Shown in pieces: positions 43,954 through 55,410 of a stretch of DNA of 64,000 nucleotides. Made by a program: the position numbers and the translations under genes. How positions within the stretch are numbered: the stretch's first letter is position 1; each line of letters begins with the position of its first letter. The DNA lies in assembly GCA_029624815.1 (NCBI GenBank), contig JARSSH010000010.1, positions 26,814 through 90,813 on the forward strand, given 5' to 3'. This stretch comes from Candidatus Competibacter sp. (GTDB taxonomy: Bacteria > Pseudomonadota > Gammaproteobacteria > Competibacterales > Competibacteraceae). Below the pieces are notes generated by a model. That model did no database searches. It was not told where the DNA came from and saw only the letters and a list, made by a program, of their open reading frames with translations.

Positions 43954-44589
43954 TCATTCGATCGACAGATTCGCCGCCGGTCGCGCCACTGCTCTCGCAT
44001 GACCGGCCTCCCGGCCAGCGTCGAACGCGCGGGCGTTGATATCCGCCAATTTAGGTTTATAGGCGCGGAATCCCTCGACGATGCATTCCCTGAGCACCGC
44101 GGCGGGGAAGGGCAGGTAGTCGCCGATCGCGCCCAGCATGATGGTGTTTACCAGCTTGGCATTGCCCAGTTCTTCCGCGATAGCGCCGGCGTCGAAGGCA
44201 TGAACCTCGATGCCGGCCCCGGCCAATTCGCCGATGGGATCGGCGGGATAGTCGTACAGGCCGACCGATACCACCGGCGGCGCGAGACGCAGGGTGTTGA
44301 CCATGGCGACCCCGGAGAGGCGCAGGTGGGGCAACCAGCGCAAGGCCTCGGCGGCTTCGAAACCGATCAACAGATCCGCTTCGCCGGGATCGATCTGCGG
44401 CGAGTAGACCTTGGAACCGAAACGGACGTGCGAGGAGACCACCCCGCCGCGCTGAGCCATGCCGGCGACTTCGGTTTTTTTGACATCGCAACCCTGTTTC
44501 AGGGCGGCGCGCGCCAGCATTTCGGCGGCGGTCATCACGCCCTGACCGCCGATGCCGACCACGAGGATGTTGGTAATACCGTTAAGCAT
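43954..44589 (-). CDS. iorB: Indolepyruvate ferredoxin oxidoreductase beta subunit
   Basis: The small subunit (211 residues) of the enzyme that converts arylpyruvates to arylacetyl-CoA. It shows NILVVGIGGQGVMTAAEMLARAAL, VKKTEVAGMAQRGGVVSSHVRFG and LVNTIMLGAIGDYLPFP, all typical of IorB. The start at ATG 44587-44589 overlaps the end of iorA by eight bases, so the subunits are coupled. Confidence 0.93.
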   Translation of the reverse strand: MLNGITNILVVGIGGQGVMTAAEMLARAALKQGCDVKKTEVAGMAQRGGVVSSHVRFGSKVYSPQIDPGEADLLIGFEAAEALRWLPHLRLSGVAMVNTLRLAPPVVSVGLYDYPADPIGELAGAGIEVHAFDAGAIAEELGNAKLVNTIMLGAIGDYLPFPAAVLRECIVEGFRAYKPKLADINARAFDAGREAGHARAVARPAANLSIE

Positions 44590-46450
44590 GGGGCTGAATC
44601 CGAATGACGCGGTTTTGCGGTCGCGGCTGGACAATCGCCTCGGGGGCGCAGGTCTCGACGCACATATGGCAGCCGGTGCAGATATTGACGTCGATACGGG
44701 CAAAGATCAGTTCCTTGCTCTTGCCGTTCTTGGCGGTCACCGTCTCGCGGCGCGAGACGAAGATGGCCGGGCAACCGAGGTCGACGCAGTTGCCGCAACC
44801 GGTGCATCGGTCGTCGATGACTTCGTAGGGCTGAAAACGCTCGAAGCGGTCGGTCAGCGAGCAGGGGCGATTGGTGATGATGACCGAAGGTTCGTTCATC
44901 TTGGTTTCTTCCCGCACCAGCTTGACCATGGCCGGCAATTCGTAGGGATCGACCATGCGGATGCGTTCCGGGCGGACGCCGAGCGCCTCGGCCAGCTTGG
45001 CGAAATCCACTCGCGGGGCCGGCAGGCCGTGCAGATCCTGACCAGTGCCGGGATTTTCCTGGCCGCCGGTCATGCCGACCGAACGATTGTCGAGCAGCAA
45101 CACGGTGACGTTGCCCCGGTTGTAGATCATGTTCAACAGGCCCTGCATCCCCATGTGCAGGAAAGTGGAGTCGCCGATGACCGCGACGATGCTTTTCTTC
45201 TCGTCGGACTCGCCGCGCCCCTTGTCCATGCCGTGGGCCATGCTCAGCGAGGCGCCCATGCAGGTGCAGGTATCCAGCGCGTTCCAGGGATGGCCGGCGC
45301 CGAGGGTGTAGCAGCCGATGTCGCCGACGATGTTGAGATTGCGGATGTGGGAGAGGGCGAAGTAGGGGCCAAGATGCGGGCAGGACGCGCACATGGTCGG
45401 CGGACGCGGGAAGACGGTTGATTGCGGGCGGGTCGGAAGCTGGTAGGGTTCGCCCAGCAAGGGTTTGATTGCCGGACGCAGCACATTGGGGGCCAGTTCG
45501 CCCCAACGCGGCAGGACATCCTTGCCGCGCACCTCCAGACCGGCGGCGCGGATCTCGGTTTCCAGCAAGGGCTCGGTTTCCTCGACCACCACCAGGGTAT
45601 CGACCTGGCTGGCGAAGGCGCGGATCTTTTCCAGCGGCGGCGGGCAACTGAATCCGAGCTTGAGCACAGGAGCGTTGGGGAAGGTTTCGCGGACGTGCAT
45701 GAAGGCCGGTCCGGAAGTCACGAAACCGATCCGGCGATCATCGCCGGTGAACGTGATGTTGAGATCGCAGGTTTCGCTCAATGCCTGTAGTTGCCGCTCG
45801 CGCTGGTGCATCGCCGGCAGGCGTGGCTTGGCGTTGGCCGGGGTCATCACCCAGCGCCGGGGATTTTTCACGAAGCCGGCGGCGGTTTGTTCGATCCGTT
45901 GGCCCGTGACCTTAACCATGGCCTTGACATGGCAGACGCGGGTGGTCATGCGGACGATGACCGGGACTTCGTAGTGCTCGGATAAATCGAAAGCCCGCTT
46001 GACCATGTCGTAGGTGTCCTGGGAGTCGGCGGGTTCGAGTATGGGCATGTGGCCGAAGCGGCCCCAATAGCGGGAATCCTGTTCGTTCTGCGACGAGGAC
46101 AGGCCGACGTCGTCGGCCACCACGATCACCAGACCGCCGACCACGCCGGCTAGCGACTGCGTCATGAAGGCGTCCGAAGCGACGTTCATGCCGACGTGCT
46201 TCATGGCCGCCAGGGCGCGCGAGCCCGCCAGCGAAGCGCCGATGGCGACTTCCACGGATACTTTTTCGTTCACCGACCATTCCGAATAAACGTTCGGATA
46301 CAGCGCGATGTTTTCCAGTATTTCGGTGGAGGGAGTGCCCGGATACGCGGCGGCGACGCGGACGCCGGCTTCCCATGCGGCGCGCGCCACCGCTTCGTTG
46401 CCCGAGAGCAAATGACGGCTTTCGATCTTGGCGTGAACCACGGCATTCAT
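44582..46450 (-). CDS. iorA: Indolepyruvate ferredoxin oxidoreductase alpha subunit
   Basis: The 622-residue thiamine-diphosphate and Fe-S subunit. It contains AAYPGTPSTEILE near the start, the TPP-binding stretch VIGDSTFLHMGMQGLLNMIYN near 430, and two C-terminal 4Fe-4S motifs CTGCGNCVDLGCP and CTGCHMCVETCAP. Electrons go to ferredoxin. The start at ATG 46448-46450 (MNAVVHAK) has GAGG upstream; the longer frame to 46543 is AT-rich and unlike the family. Probable role: degradation of aromatic amino acid keto acids, with PaaK re-activating arylacetates. Confidence 0.94.
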   Translation of the reverse strand: MNAVVHAKIESRHLLSGNEAVARAAWEAGVRVAAAYPGTPSTEILENIALYPNVYSEWSVNEKVSVEVAIGASLAGSRALAAMKHVGMNVASDAFMTQSLAGVVGGLVIVVADDVGLSSSQNEQDSRYWGRFGHMPILEPADSQDTYDMVKRAFDLSEHYEVPVIVRMTTRVCHVKAMVKVTGQRIEQTAAGFVKNPRRWVMTPANAKPRLPAMHQRERQLQALSETCDLNITFTGDDRRIGFVTSGPAFMHVRETFPNAPVLKLGFSCPPPLEKIRAFASQVDTLVVVEETEPLLETEIRAAGLEVRGKDVLPRWGELAPNVLRPAIKPLLGEPYQLPTRPQSTVFPRPPTMCASCPHLGPYFALSHIRNLNIVGDIGCYTLGAGHPWNALDTCTCMGASLSMAHGMDKGRGESDEKKSIVAVIGDSTFLHMGMQGLLNMIYNRGNVTVLLLDNRSVGMTGGQENPGTGQDLHGLPAPRVDFAKLAEALGVRPERIRMVDPYELPAMVKLVREETKMNEPSVIITNRPCSLTDRFERFQPYEVIDDRCTGCGNCVDLGCPAIFVSRRETVTAKNGKSKELIFARIDVNICTGCHMCVETCAPEAIVQPRPQNRVIRIQPHA

Positions 46451-46571
46451 GAGTGTTGGAGACCTCGTTAATTTTGTCGGGGTACGGGGTGGATATTTTA
46501 TCCGCCGACTTGAAAATACGATGATTTTAGTGGTTATTTCCAATGATAAACAGGGAGCGCCGCATAAGGAA

Positions 46572-47600
46572 TTACTCCGATTCGGGAGAAGTCCTGGGGT
46601 CAGTCCGTGCCTGCCGGCTCATTTCGAAGGATTGCCGCAAGCGGTTTTGCGCATCCAGGGCCGTCCTTAACTCGTTGCGCAAGGCGTCGGTGGCCCGTGT
46701 CATATCGCCGTAGCGATTTTCGGCGGCGACCAGCGCGGCGCGGACTTGCCGCAATTCGGTATCCCGCACCCGCAAGCGCTCCTCGGCGATGGCCAGCGCG
46801 GCGCGGGTATCGATAGTCTCCCGGCGCTGGGTTTCCAATTGTATGCGCCAGCCGGCTTCCCGGTTTTTCCATTCCTGACGCTCGGTCGCGAAGGCTTGCC
46901 GTTCGGTCGCATATTCGGCGCGATCCCGATCGAGAAGATGCATTAATCGGGTCTCGTTGGCCTCGGCGCGTTGCCGCTCGTCGTCGATGCGCTGTTGAGC
47001 TTGCAGCTGCTGACTGGCCATGTCGATCCGCGATTGTTGCAGCACGGCGTCCATCTGAGCGATCCGAGCCTCGGTCTCGGCCCGAATTTGCGTGACGGCA
47101 TCGATCGCGGCCTGGGCGCGTTGTTCGGCGGCATCGATCGTATTTTCCGCCGCCACGCGGCGTTCCTGCGCCACCAGCAATTGATCGGCGAGTTGGCGCG
47201 CGGACACGCTGGCGGCATCGAGCTGGCGGCTCAAATCATCAGCGGCGGTTTGGGCTTGCCGTTCGCCGGCGACGGCGGCATCGCGAGCCTGTTCAGCGGC
47301 GGCCACGGCTTGAGCCGCCGCCGCGCGCTGTTCCTCGAAGGCGGCCTCGGCTTGTTGCACCGCGATTTTCCAAAACGGTTCCAGCGCCGTCATCACGGTT
47401 TCCGGAACGGTGGGAGGCAAAACCGCCTTGGGCGACTCGGCCAGTTGTTGTTGCCAACGTTTCAGGTGCTCGCTGATGGTGGTGTTGCTGCCGGTGCCGA
47501 GCAATTCGCGCACGCGCTGAATGGTGGGGTTGAGACCCCGACCGAGCAGAGTCTCGGCGGCGTCCTGGACTTCTTCGTAGCGGATTCCGGAACGAGCCAT
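46572..47600 (-). CDS. KfrA-like DNA-binding coiled-coil protein
   Basis: A 342-residue protein with the N-terminal KfrA DNA-binding region (IRYEEVQDAAETLLGRGLNPTIQRVRELLGTGSNTTISEHL, residues about 6-46), then an almost unbroken alanine/glutamate-rich coiled coil to the end. Plasmid KfrA autorepresses and aids segregation. Here it is chromosomal and divergent from a tyrosine recombinase, sharing a 217-base region with a palindrome that could be its operator. Function on the chromosome is not known; autoregulation and control of the recombinase is inference. Confidence 0.82.
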   Translation of the reverse strand: MARSGIRYEEVQDAAETLLGRGLNPTIQRVRELLGTGSNTTISEHLKRWQQQLAESPKAVLPPTVPETVMTALEPFWKIAVQQAEAAFEEQRAAAAQAVAAAEQARDAAVAGERQAQTAADDLSRQLDAASVSARQLADQLLVAQERRVAAENTIDAAEQRAQAAIDAVTQIRAETEARIAQMDAVLQQSRIDMASQQLQAQQRIDDERQRAEANETRLMHLLDRDRAEYATERQAFATERQEWKNREAGWRIQLETQRRETIDTRAALAIAEERLRVRDTELRQVRAALVAAENRYGDMTRATDALRNELRTALDAQNRLRQSFEMSRQARTDPRTSPESE

Positions 47601-47661
47601 GGGGAACTCCGAGGTGGTTTGCGTGGAGATTTAAGGGTAGTTGTTGATAACATGATTACAT

Positions 47662-47671
47662 AATACGTATT
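47662..47671. promoter_or_regulatory. Palindrome in the kfrA/recombinase divergent promoter region
   Basis: AATACGTATT is a perfect 10-bp palindrome, followed three bases later by ACATCAATGT, another inverted repeat. They lie in the AT-rich spacer (about 47635-47725) of an otherwise GC-rich region. Operator function for the KfrA-like protein is a guess. Confidence 0.3.
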
Positions 47672-47817
47672 TTACATCAATGTGTAGAGGTAAAATTCAA
47701 GATTATTATTATTATCATGAATTAAAATAGTTGGGCTGCGAGCGCCTGAACCGCCTTGGGTTCGACTCGGATATACTGCAACGATCTTCCCAAGAGTCGG
47801 GTTTTGGAATCAATCCC

Positions 47818-48984
47818 ATGAACGACGCGATCGCCGTGCTCATTCCATCCGCCGCGCCCTTGCCCCTGGAGCGCCTGCGGGTGCCAGAAGCGCTCGATGG
47901 TCGCGCCGGTGTCAACCGGGCCGGACCGGACGTGGTCTGTCAACTGGCCGCCGGCAACGACATGGAAGCCATCCAAGCCTGGTTGTCCGAGTTTCGCGAC
48001 TCGCCGCAGACCCTGCGCAATTACCGTAAGGAAGCCGAGCGCCTACTGTTGTGGGCCTTGCTGGAGCGAGGCAAGCCGTTGTCCGGCCTGACCCGTGAGG
48101 ACTGTTTGCGGTACGAAATCTTCCTTGCCGATCCACAGCCGCGCGAGCGCTGGTGCGGAACCAAGGCGCCGCGTTTCAGCCCACGCTGGCGGCCTTTTCT
48201 CGGGCCGTTGAGTCCGGCCAGCCGCAAGCTGGCGATGCTGATTGTCAACTCCCTTTTCAGCTACCTGGTCAAGGCCGGCTACCTGGCCGGCAACCCGTTG
48301 GCGCTGACCCGGCGTCGCACTCGCGGTCTCCAACCCTTGCGCCAAGTGGAACGATTTCTCGAACACGATCAGTGGCAAGCACTGCTGGCCGCCGTCTCCG
48401 CCTTGCCTCGCGACAGCGAGCGCGACCGCCAGCACCACGCCCGGGCCCAGTATTTGGTTGCCTTGCTCTACCTGCTTGGCCCCCGCGTCGGCGAAGTCGC
48501 CGGCCATACCATGGGCAGCTTCACCCGGATTCGTGACCGCTGGTGGTGGCGCGTCGTCGGCAAAGGCCGAAAGGAAGCTCAGGTGCCTGTCAACCAGGAT
48601 ATGCTGGAGGCGCTGAGCGAATACCGTCGTTTTTATGGTCTGTCACCATTACCCACACCCGCCGAATCAACCTCGCTCGTGTTGAATCTAAAAGGCACCG
48701 CTGGCATCGGCGACAACATGATCTATCGAATTATCAAAGACTTGGTTACGCGTGCGGCGGCTCGACTGGAAACGGACGATCCCCATCAAGCCGAAAAATT
48801 GCGACGGGCATCCACTCACTGGTTCCGCCACACCAGCATCACGCACCAAGCCGATGCCGGCATTGATCTCCGCCACCTGCAGCGTAACGCCCGCCACGCC
48901 CGGCTCGATACCACCGGCCTCTATCTGCACGCCGAGGAAAAAGAATGGCACGAGGCCATGGAGCGCCACCGTCTTAAGGAGTGA
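47818..48984 (+). CDS. Tyrosine recombinase/integrase
   Basis: A 388-residue site-specific recombinase. The N-terminal SAM-like core-binding part spans about 40-190 (WLSEFRDSPQTLRNYRKEAER), and the catalytic domain shows the first Arg in LLYLLGPRVGEVAGH, Lys after VVGKGRKEAQVPV, HxxR in STHWFRHTSITHQ and the nucleophile Tyr in DTTGLYLHAEEKE. All catalytic residues are present. I use ATG 47818 (MNDAIA). No attachment-site duplication flanking it was found. Its stable-looking partner is the divergent KfrA-like gene; together they may be a chromosomal resolution or small mobile module. Confidence 0.88.
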   Translation: MNDAIAVLIPSAAPLPLERLRVPEALDGRAGVNRAGPDVVCQLAAGNDMEAIQAWLSEFRDSPQTLRNYRKEAERLLLWALLERGKPLSGLTREDCLRYEIFLADPQPRERWCGTKAPRFSPRWRPFLGPLSPASRKLAMLIVNSLFSYLVKAGYLAGNPLALTRRRTRGLQPLRQVERFLEHDQWQALLAAVSALPRDSERDRQHHARAQYLVALLYLLGPRVGEVAGHTMGSFTRIRDRWWWRVVGKGRKEAQVPVNQDMLEALSEYRRFYGLSPLPTPAESTSLVLNLKGTAGIGDNMIYRIIKDLVTRAAARLETDDPHQAEKLRRASTHWFRHTSITHQADAGIDLRHLQRNARHARLDTTGLYLHAEEKEWHEAMERHRLKE

Positions 48985-49203
48985 GTGGATTCGGAACCGG
49001 TCGCGACAGGAGCACGGCATGAAGTGGGCGCGATAGGCCTCCATCCGCTCCGATGCTCCGGCATGGCAGTTGCGCGACCAAAAATCCAATCATACTATTG
49101 CCCGCTGCCGCCAAATTTACTGGCTGGCGTGCTTACCCGCGCTGGGTGCGTGGACTTTATTTCGTGGGGACGCCACCCTCCGACCGTGATCGAGGAATGC
49201 CTA

Positions 49204-52200
49204 ATGCGTCATTTTGACCAAACCTCCACTCACCAGGGTCTTTATGACCCGCGTAACGAACATGACTCCTGCGGTATTGGCTTCGTCGTCGATATCAAGA
49301 ACCGCAAGAGTCACCAGCCGATCAGCCAGGGTCTGGAAATTCTCGCCAATCTGAGCCATCGCGGTGCGGTGGGCGCCGACCCGCTATCCGGCGACGGCGC
49401 GGGCATCCTGCTACAAATTCCCGATGGTTTCCTGCGCTCCGAATGCGCCTCGCTGGGTTTTGAATTGCCCGCGCCCGGCGAATACGCGGTGGGCATGGTG
49501 TTTTTCCCCAGGGACGCGAACGCCCACGCCCAGAGCGAAGCCGCGTTGCGCCGCGCCCTCGCCGCCGAAAACTTCCAACTGCTGGGTTGGCGGAACGTGC
49601 CGGTCGACAATGCCTGTCTGGGCCACAGCGTGCGCCCCACCGAACCGGTCATCCGCCAGGTGTTTGTCCGGCGCGCTCCGGACTGCCCGGCCGGCGATGC
49701 GGTCGAACGCAAGCTGTTCGTCATTCGCAAGCAGGCTCACAACGCAATCTGGAATCAGGAATTGCTGGGGCGCCAGCAGTTCTACATCGCTTCGCTATCG
49801 GCGCGGACCATCGTCTACAAGGGCATGATTTTGGCCCGCAACCTAAGTATCTACTACCCGGAACTGCGCGACCCGCGCATGGAATCGGCGCTGGCCCTGG
49901 TGCATCAGCGCTTCTCCACCAACACCTTCCCATCCTGGGCGCTGGCCCAACCGTTCCGCTACCTCTGCCACAACGGCGAGATCAATACCCTGCGCGGCAA
50001 CATCAACTGGATGCTGGCCCGCCGCCACAGCATGACGTCGGACCTGCTCGGCGCGGACCTGGAAAAGCTGTGGCCGCTGATCGGCGATGGCGCCTCCGAC
50101 TCCGCCACCTTCGACAACGCCCTGGAGCTGCTGCTGTCCGGCGGTTATTCGCTCCCGCACGCCATGATGCTGATGGTGCCGGAAGCCTGGGCCGATAATC
50201 CGCTGATGGACCCCAAGCGCCGCGCGTTTTACGAATACCACGCCGCTTTGATGGAACCGTGGGACGGTCCGGCCGCCATCGCCTTCACCAACGGCCGTCA
50301 GATCGGCGCCACGCTGGACCGCAACGGCCTGCGCCCCGCCCGCTACCTGGTCACCAGCGACGACCAGGTGATCATGGCATCGGAAATGGGCGTGCTACCG
50401 GTTCCCGAGGAGAAGATCGTCAAGAAATGGCGCTTGCAACCGGGCAAGATGCTGCTGATCGACCTCGAACAGGGCCGCATCATCGACGACGACGAGATCA
50501 AGGCCCAGTTGGCGTCCAAACATCCCTACCAGACCTGGCTGGACGCCACCCAGATCCGACTCAAGGATCTGCCGGCCGAAATCGGACCGATGGCCCCAGA
50601 CCCCCAAACCCTGCTGCATCGTCAGCAGGCGTTCGGTTATACCCAGGAAGACTTGCGAACCTTTCTGATTCCGATGGCCGTCAACGGCGAGGATCCCATC
50701 GGCTCCATGGGTCGCGACATCCCGCCCGCCGTGCTGTCCGACCGGTCCAAGCTGCTCTCCGACTATTTCAAGCAAAAGTTCGCTCAGGTCACCAACCCGC
50801 CGATCGATCCGATTCGCGAGGAGCTGGTGATGTCGCTGGTCTCCTTGATCGGACCTCGGCCCAACCTGCTCGATCTCGCCAGCGGCGGCGCCCACAAGCG
50901 GCTGGAAGTCAAGCGTCCGATTCTCGGCAATGCCGATCTGGAGCGAATTCGCCGCATCGAATATCATGTGGATCGGGCCTTCCGCACCCAGACCCTGAGC
51001 ATCTGCTACCCGGTTGAGCGCGGCGCCGACGGCATGGCTCGGGCCTTGGGGGATCTCTGCCGCGAGGCGGCCGATGTGGTGCGCCGCGGCTACAATATCC
51101 TGATCCTCTCCGATCGCAAGCTGGATGCCGACCACATCGCCATCCCCGCCCTGCTCGCCACCGCCGCCGTTCACCACCATCTGATCCGCACCGGCCTGCG
51201 CACCGAGGTTGGCCTGGTGGTGGAAACCGGCGAAGCCAAGCGAGTGCACGATTTCTGTCTGCTGGCTGGCTACGGCGCCGAGGCCATCAACCCCTATCTG
51301 GCGCTCGACACCCTGTCCGCCGCCCTCCCCCGCCTGCCCCAGCCGCTGACCGAAGCCGAGGCCCACGAGCACTACACCAAGGCGATTTCCAAGGGCATCC
51401 TCAAGGTGATGTCCAAGATGGGCATTTCCACGTATCAATCCTACTGCGGCGCCCAGATTTTCGAAGTCGTGGGGTTGGCCGACGAATTTGTCCATCGCTT
51501 CTTCACCGGCACCCAGGGCGTCATCGAAGGCGTGGGTTTGAATGAGATCGCGCATGAAGCGGTGCGCCGGCACCGGCTGGCTTTCGGCGACGCCCTGCTT
51601 TATCGCAACGCCTTGGATGTGGGCGGCGAACTGGCCTATCGGATTCGCGGCGAACAACACGCCTGGACTCCGGAAACCATCTCCCTGCTCCAGCACGCGG
51701 TTCGTTCCGGCGATTACGGGCAGTTCAAGCAATACAGCCGGGCCATGAACGATCAAGGCAACCACCTGCGCAGCCTGCGTGGCCTGTTCGAATTTCGCTT
51801 CGCCAACCAGCCCCTGTCGCTCGACGAAGTGGAGCCGGCCAGCGAGATCGTCAAGCGCATGGCCACCGGCGCGATGTCCTTCGGTTCGATTTCCTGGGAG
51901 GCGCATACCACCCTGGCGATCGCCATGAACCAGCTCGGCGCCAAGTCCAACACCGGCGAGGGCGGCGAGGATCCCGAACGCTACCAGCCGCTGGAAAACG
52001 GCGATTCCTCGCGTTCGGCGATCAAACAGGTCGCCTCCGGCCGTTTTGGCGTCACCACCGAGTATTTGGTCAACGCCGACGCCATTCAGATCAAAATGGC
52101 CCAGGGCGCCAAACCCGGCGAGGGCGGCCAGTTGCCCGGCCACAAGGTCAACGACTGGATCGCCCGGGTCCGCCATTCCACGCCCGGCGTCGGCCTGATC

Positions 52201-53856
52201 TCTCCGCCGCCGCACCACGATATCTATTCCATCGAGGATCTGGCGCAACTTATTTTCGACCTTAAGAGCGTCAATCCCGAGGCGGCCATCAGCGTCAAGC
52301 TGGTTTCCGAAATCGGCGTCGGCACGGTGGCGGCGGGCGTGGCCAAAGCCCATGCCGATCATGTCACCATTTCCGGCGAGGACGGCGGCACCGGCGCCAG
52401 CCCGCTGACCTCGACCCAGAACGCCGGCTCGCCTTGGGAAATCGGTCTGGCCGAGACCCATCAGACCCTGGTGCGCAACCATCTGCGCGGGCGCATCGCG
52501 GTGCAGGTCGATGGTGGCCTGCGCACTGGGCGCGACGTGGTGATCGGCGCGCTGCTGGGGGCCGACGAGTTCGGTTTCGGCACCGCCGCGCTGATCGCCG
52601 CCGGCTGCGTGATGATGCGCAAGTGCCATCTCAACACCTGCCCGGTGGGCGTCGCCACCCAGGATCCGGAATTGCGCAAGCGCTTTCCCGGCCAGCCGGC
52701 CCATGTGATCAATTTATTCACCTTCCTGGTTCAGGAAGTGCGCGAACTGATGGCGCAACTCGGTTTCCGCACCTTTAATGAGATGATCGGCCGTTCCGAC
52801 CGGCTCGACATGCGCCGGGCCATCCATCACTGGAAAGCGCGCGGGTTGGACTTCAGCCGTTTGCTGGCCACCCCCCCAGCGCCTCCGGGCGTGGCGGTCT
52901 ATCGCTGCGAGTCGCAGGATCATGGTCTGGACAGCGTGCTGGACCGTCAGTTGATTGCCCAGGCGCGGCCGGCTCTGGAGGAGCAACAGCCGGTACGCAT
53001 GGAACTGCGGGTGCGCAACACCGATCGCACGGTGGGCGCCATGCTGTCCGGTCGGGTGGCCAAGCATTACGGTCACCGGGGGTTGCCGGACGATGCCATC
53101 CATATTCGCTTTCAGGGCACCGCCGGCCAAAGCTTCGGCGCGTTTCTGGCGCGCGGCGTCACGCTCGAACTGGCCGGCGAGGCAAATGACTACGTCGGCA
53201 AGGGAATCAGCGGTGGGCGAATGGCCATCTACCCGCCCCATGAAAGCACCTTGCGAGCCGAGGACAACATCATTGTCGGCAACACGGTGTTGTACGGGGC
53301 CATCGCCGGCGAATGCTATTTCCGCGGCGTGGCGGGCGAACGCTTCGCGGTGCGTAACTCCGGGGCGCTGGCCGTGGTGGAAGGGGTCGGCGATCACGGT
53401 TGCGAATACATGACCGGTGGCGTGGTGGTGGTGCTCGGTTCGACCGGCCGCAACTTCGCCGCCGGCATGAGCGGCGGTTTGGCCTACGTATTCGATGAAT
53501 CGGGCGATTTCGCCCGTCGCGCCAACTTGGCCATGGTCGAATTGGGACCGTTGAGCGATATCGAGGAAACACTCAATGTCCGGGTATTGCGCGACGACTG
53601 GCGCGGTTTGGCCGAAGCCGAACTACCGGAAGACATGCTGCGCCACGATGCCCGCCGGCTGCAAATTTTGCTGGCCCGCCATCACTTGCACACCGGCAGC
53701 GAACCGGCGCACCGCGTTTTGGAGCACTGGCGCGAATCCCTGCCGAAATTTGTTAAGGTGATGCCGCTGGATTACCGTCGGGCTTTGCAGGATATGCAAG
53801 CCAAGGCGCGCGTCGCGCGCCGCAACGAGCCAGCCGACATGGCTGTGGGAGCTTGA
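49204..53856 (+). CDS. gltB: Glutamate synthase (NADPH) large subunit
   Basis: Transfers the amide of glutamine to 2-oxoglutarate to make glutamate. The 1550-residue chain has a short propeptide ending before the nucleophile Cys of CGIGFVVDI (residue about 23), a class II glutaminase domain ([34 protein letters not shown]), a central domain, and the FMN domain with [12 protein letters not shown] and [17 protein letters not shown] 3Fe-4S motif [15 protein letters not shown] lies near 1135, followed by the C-terminal GXGXG beta-helix. I chose ATG 49204, which has GAGGA upstream and matches family length. It overlaps nothing and is followed five bases later by gltD. Confidence 0.95.
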   Translation: MRHFDQTSTHQGLYDPRNEHDSCGIGFVVDIKNRKSHQPISQGLEILANLSHRGAVGADPLSGDGAGILLQIPDGFLRSECASLGFELPAPGEYAVGMVFFPRDANAHAQSEAALRRALAAENFQLLGWRNVPVDNACLGHSVRPTEPVIRQVFVRRAPDCPAGDAVERKLFVIRKQAHNAIWNQELLGRQQFYIASLSARTIVYKGMILARNLSIYYPELRDPRMESALALVHQRFSTNTFPSWALAQPFRYLCHNGEINTLRGNINWMLARRHSMTSDLLGADLEKLWPLIGDGASDSATFDNALELLLSGGYSLPHAMMLMVPEAWADNPLMDPKRRAFYEYHAALMEPWDGPAAIAFTNGRQIGATLDRNGLRPARYLVTSDDQVIMASEMGVLPVPEEKIVKKWRLQPGKMLLIDLEQGRIIDDDEIKAQLASKHPYQTWLDATQIRLKDLPAEIGPMAPDPQTLLHRQQAFGYTQEDLRTFLIPMAVNGEDPIGSMGRDIPPAVLSDRSKLLSDYFKQKFAQVTNPPIDPIREELVMSLVSLIGPRPNLLDLASGGAHKRLEVKRPILGNADLERIRRIEYHVDRAFRTQTLSICYPVERGADGMARALGDLCREAADVVRRGYNILILSDRKLDADHIAIPALLATAAVHHHLIRTGLRTEVGLVVETGEAKRVHDFCLLAGYGAEAINPYLALDTLSAALPRLPQPLTEAEAHEHYTKAISKGILKVMSKMGISTYQSYCGAQIFEVVGLADEFVHRFFTGTQGVIEGVGLNEIAHEAVRRHRLAFGDALLYRNALDVGGELAYRIRGEQHAWTPETISLLQHAVRSGDYGQFKQYSRAMNDQGNHLRSLRGLFEFRFANQPLSLDEVEPASEIVKRMATGAMSFGSISWEAHTTLAIAMNQLGAKSNTGEGGEDPERYQPLENGDSSRSAIKQVASGRFGVTTEYLVNADAIQIKMAQGAKPGEGGQLPGHKVNDWIARVRHSTPGVGLISPPPHHDIYSIEDLAQLIFDLKSVNPEAAISVKLVSEIGVGTVAAGVAKAHADHVTISGEDGGTGASPLTSTQNAGSPWEIGLAETHQTLVRNHLRGRIAVQVDGGLRTGRDVVIGALLGADEFGFGTAALIAAGCVMMRKCHLNTCPVGVATQDPELRKRFPGQPAHVINLFTFLVQEVRELMAQLGFRTFNEMIGRSDRLDMRRAIHHWKARGLDFSRLLATPPAPPGVAVYRCESQDHGLDSVLDRQLIAQARPALEEQQPVRMELRVRNTDRTVGAMLSGRVAKHYGHRGLPDDAIHIRFQGTAGQSFGAFLARGVTLELAGEANDYVGKGISGGRMAIYPPHESTLRAEDNIIVGNTVLYGAIAGECYFRGVAGERFAVRNSGALAVVEGVGDHGCEYMTGGVVVVLGSTGRNFAAGMSGGLAYVFDESGDFARRANLAMVELGPLSDIEETLNVRVLRDDWRGLAEAELPEDMLRHDARRLQILLARHHLHTGSEPAHRVLEHWRESLPKFVKVMPLDYRRALQDMQAKARVARRNEPADMAVGA

Positions 53857-53861
53857 GACTT

Positions 53862-55298
53862 ATGGGTAAGCCAACCGGTTTTCTGGAAATTACTCGTCAC
53901 GATCACGATTATTCCCCGGTCGAGGAGCGGGTCCGGCACTTCCGCGACTTCGTGCTTCCCCTGCCCGAGCCGCGGGTGCGCGAACAGGCCTCGCGCTGCA
54001 TGGACTGCGGCATTCCCTACTGCCACAACGGTTGCCCGGTCAACAACATCATCCCCGACTGGAACGATCTGGTGTATCGCGGCAACTGGCGCGAGGCGTT
54101 GGACGTGCTGCATTCCACCAACAACTTTCCGGAGTTTACCGGGCGGATCTGCCCAGCTCCCTGCGAAGCGTCCTGTACCCTGAACTTCAACGATCAGCCG
54201 GTGACGATCAAGGATATCGAATGCGCCATTATCGATAAGGGTTGGGCCGAAGGCTGGGTGACGCCGCAGATCCCCGCGCATCGCACCGGCAAGCGCGTGG
54301 CCGTGGTCGGTTCCGGTCCCGCTGGGCTGGCCTGCGCCCAACAACTGGCGCGAGCGGGCCACGGCGTGGTGGTGTTCGAGAAAAACGACCGTATCGGTGG
54401 CTTGCTGCGCTACGGTATTCCCGACTTCAAGCTGGAAACCGGAATGATCGATCGCCGTCTGGCGCAGATGCAGGCCGAAGGCGTCGAATTCCGTCCCAAC
54501 AACCATGTCGGCCCCGACATCTCCGCCCGCCAATTACTGGCGGAATTCGATGCCCTGGTGCTGGCCGGCGGCGCGGAGCTGCCGCGCGATCTAACCGTGC
54601 CGGGCCGTGAGCTGCGGGGTATTCATTTCGCCATGGAGTTCCTGACCCAGCAAAACCGCCGGGTAGCGGGCCAGAAACTCGTCGATGAGGAAATTCTCGC
54701 CAGCGGTAGGGACGTGGTGGTCATCGGCGGTGGCGACACCGGTTCCGACTGCGTGGGCACATCGATCCGGCAGGGCGCGCGTTCAGTGACCCAACTGGAG
54801 ATCATGCCCAAGCCGCCCCTGCACGAAAACAAGCTGCTGACCTGGCCGAACTGGCCACTGAAGCTGCGTACCTCCAGCTCTCAGGAAGAAGGCTGCGAGC
54901 GGGATTGGTCGATCGCCACCCAAGCGTTCGCGGGACGGGACGGGCAGGTCAGCGCCATCAAGCTGGTTCGGTTGGAATGGCGCTCGGTCGATGGTCGGCA
55001 GACTATGTTGGAGGTGCCGGGCAGCGAGTTCGAAATTCCGGCCGGTCTGGTGCTGCTGGCCATGGGTTTCGTTCACCCCATCCACGAGGGAATGTTGCGG
55101 GAGCTGAACGTCGCGCTGGACCCGCGTGGCAACGTGCGCGCCGATACTCGCGGCTATCAAACCTCGCTCAATAAGGTTTTCAGCGCCGGCGACATGCGGC
55201 GCGGCCAGTCGCTGGTGGTCTGGGCGATCCGCGAAGGCCGGCAGTGCGCCCGGGCGGTGGACGAGTATCTGATGGGAAGATCGGATTTGCCGGTTTGA
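53862..55298 (+). CDS. gltD: Glutamate synthase (NADPH) small subunit
   Basis: Supplies electrons from NADPH to GltB. The 478-residue protein has N-terminal Fe-S cysteines ([17 protein letters not shown] near 45 and [13 protein letters not shown]), the FAD motif [21 protein letters not shown], the NADPH motif [16 protein letters not shown] and the terminal [24 protein letters not shown] 53862 is preferred, with GGAG upstream; a TTG nine bases earlier is also possible. It ends a two-gene operon. Confidence 0.95.
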   Translation: MGKPTGFLEITRHDHDYSPVEERVRHFRDFVLPLPEPRVREQASRCMDCGIPYCHNGCPVNNIIPDWNDLVYRGNWREALDVLHSTNNFPEFTGRICPAPCEASCTLNFNDQPVTIKDIECAIIDKGWAEGWVTPQIPAHRTGKRVAVVGSGPAGLACAQQLARAGHGVVVFEKNDRIGGLLRYGIPDFKLETGMIDRRLAQMQAEGVEFRPNNHVGPDISARQLLAEFDALVLAGGAELPRDLTVPGRELRGIHFAMEFLTQQNRRVAGQKLVDEEILASGRDVVVIGGGDTGSDCVGTSIRQGARSVTQLEIMPKPPLHENKLLTWPNWPLKLRTSSSQEEGCERDWSIATQAFAGRDGQVSAIKLVRLEWRSVDGRQTMLEVPGSEFEIPAGLVLLAMGFVHPIHEGMLRELNVALDPRGNVRADTRGYQTSLNKVFSAGDMRRGQSLVVWAIREGRQCARAVDEYLMGRSDLPV

Positions 55299-55410
55299 GC
55301 GCAGTCGGGTAACCCGGTGGCTGGCGACAGCAGGAGCGATCGACGCCAGCCATCCATTTCGCGCCAGGCATTGCGACTCGAAGGAGAGAGGCCCTTTGCG
55401 AAAGCCCCTT

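Noticed and set aside
50395..52704. A 769-codon open frame on the minus strand
   Set aside because: It is antisense to gltB, whose domains are unmistakable; long antisense frames are expected at this GC content.
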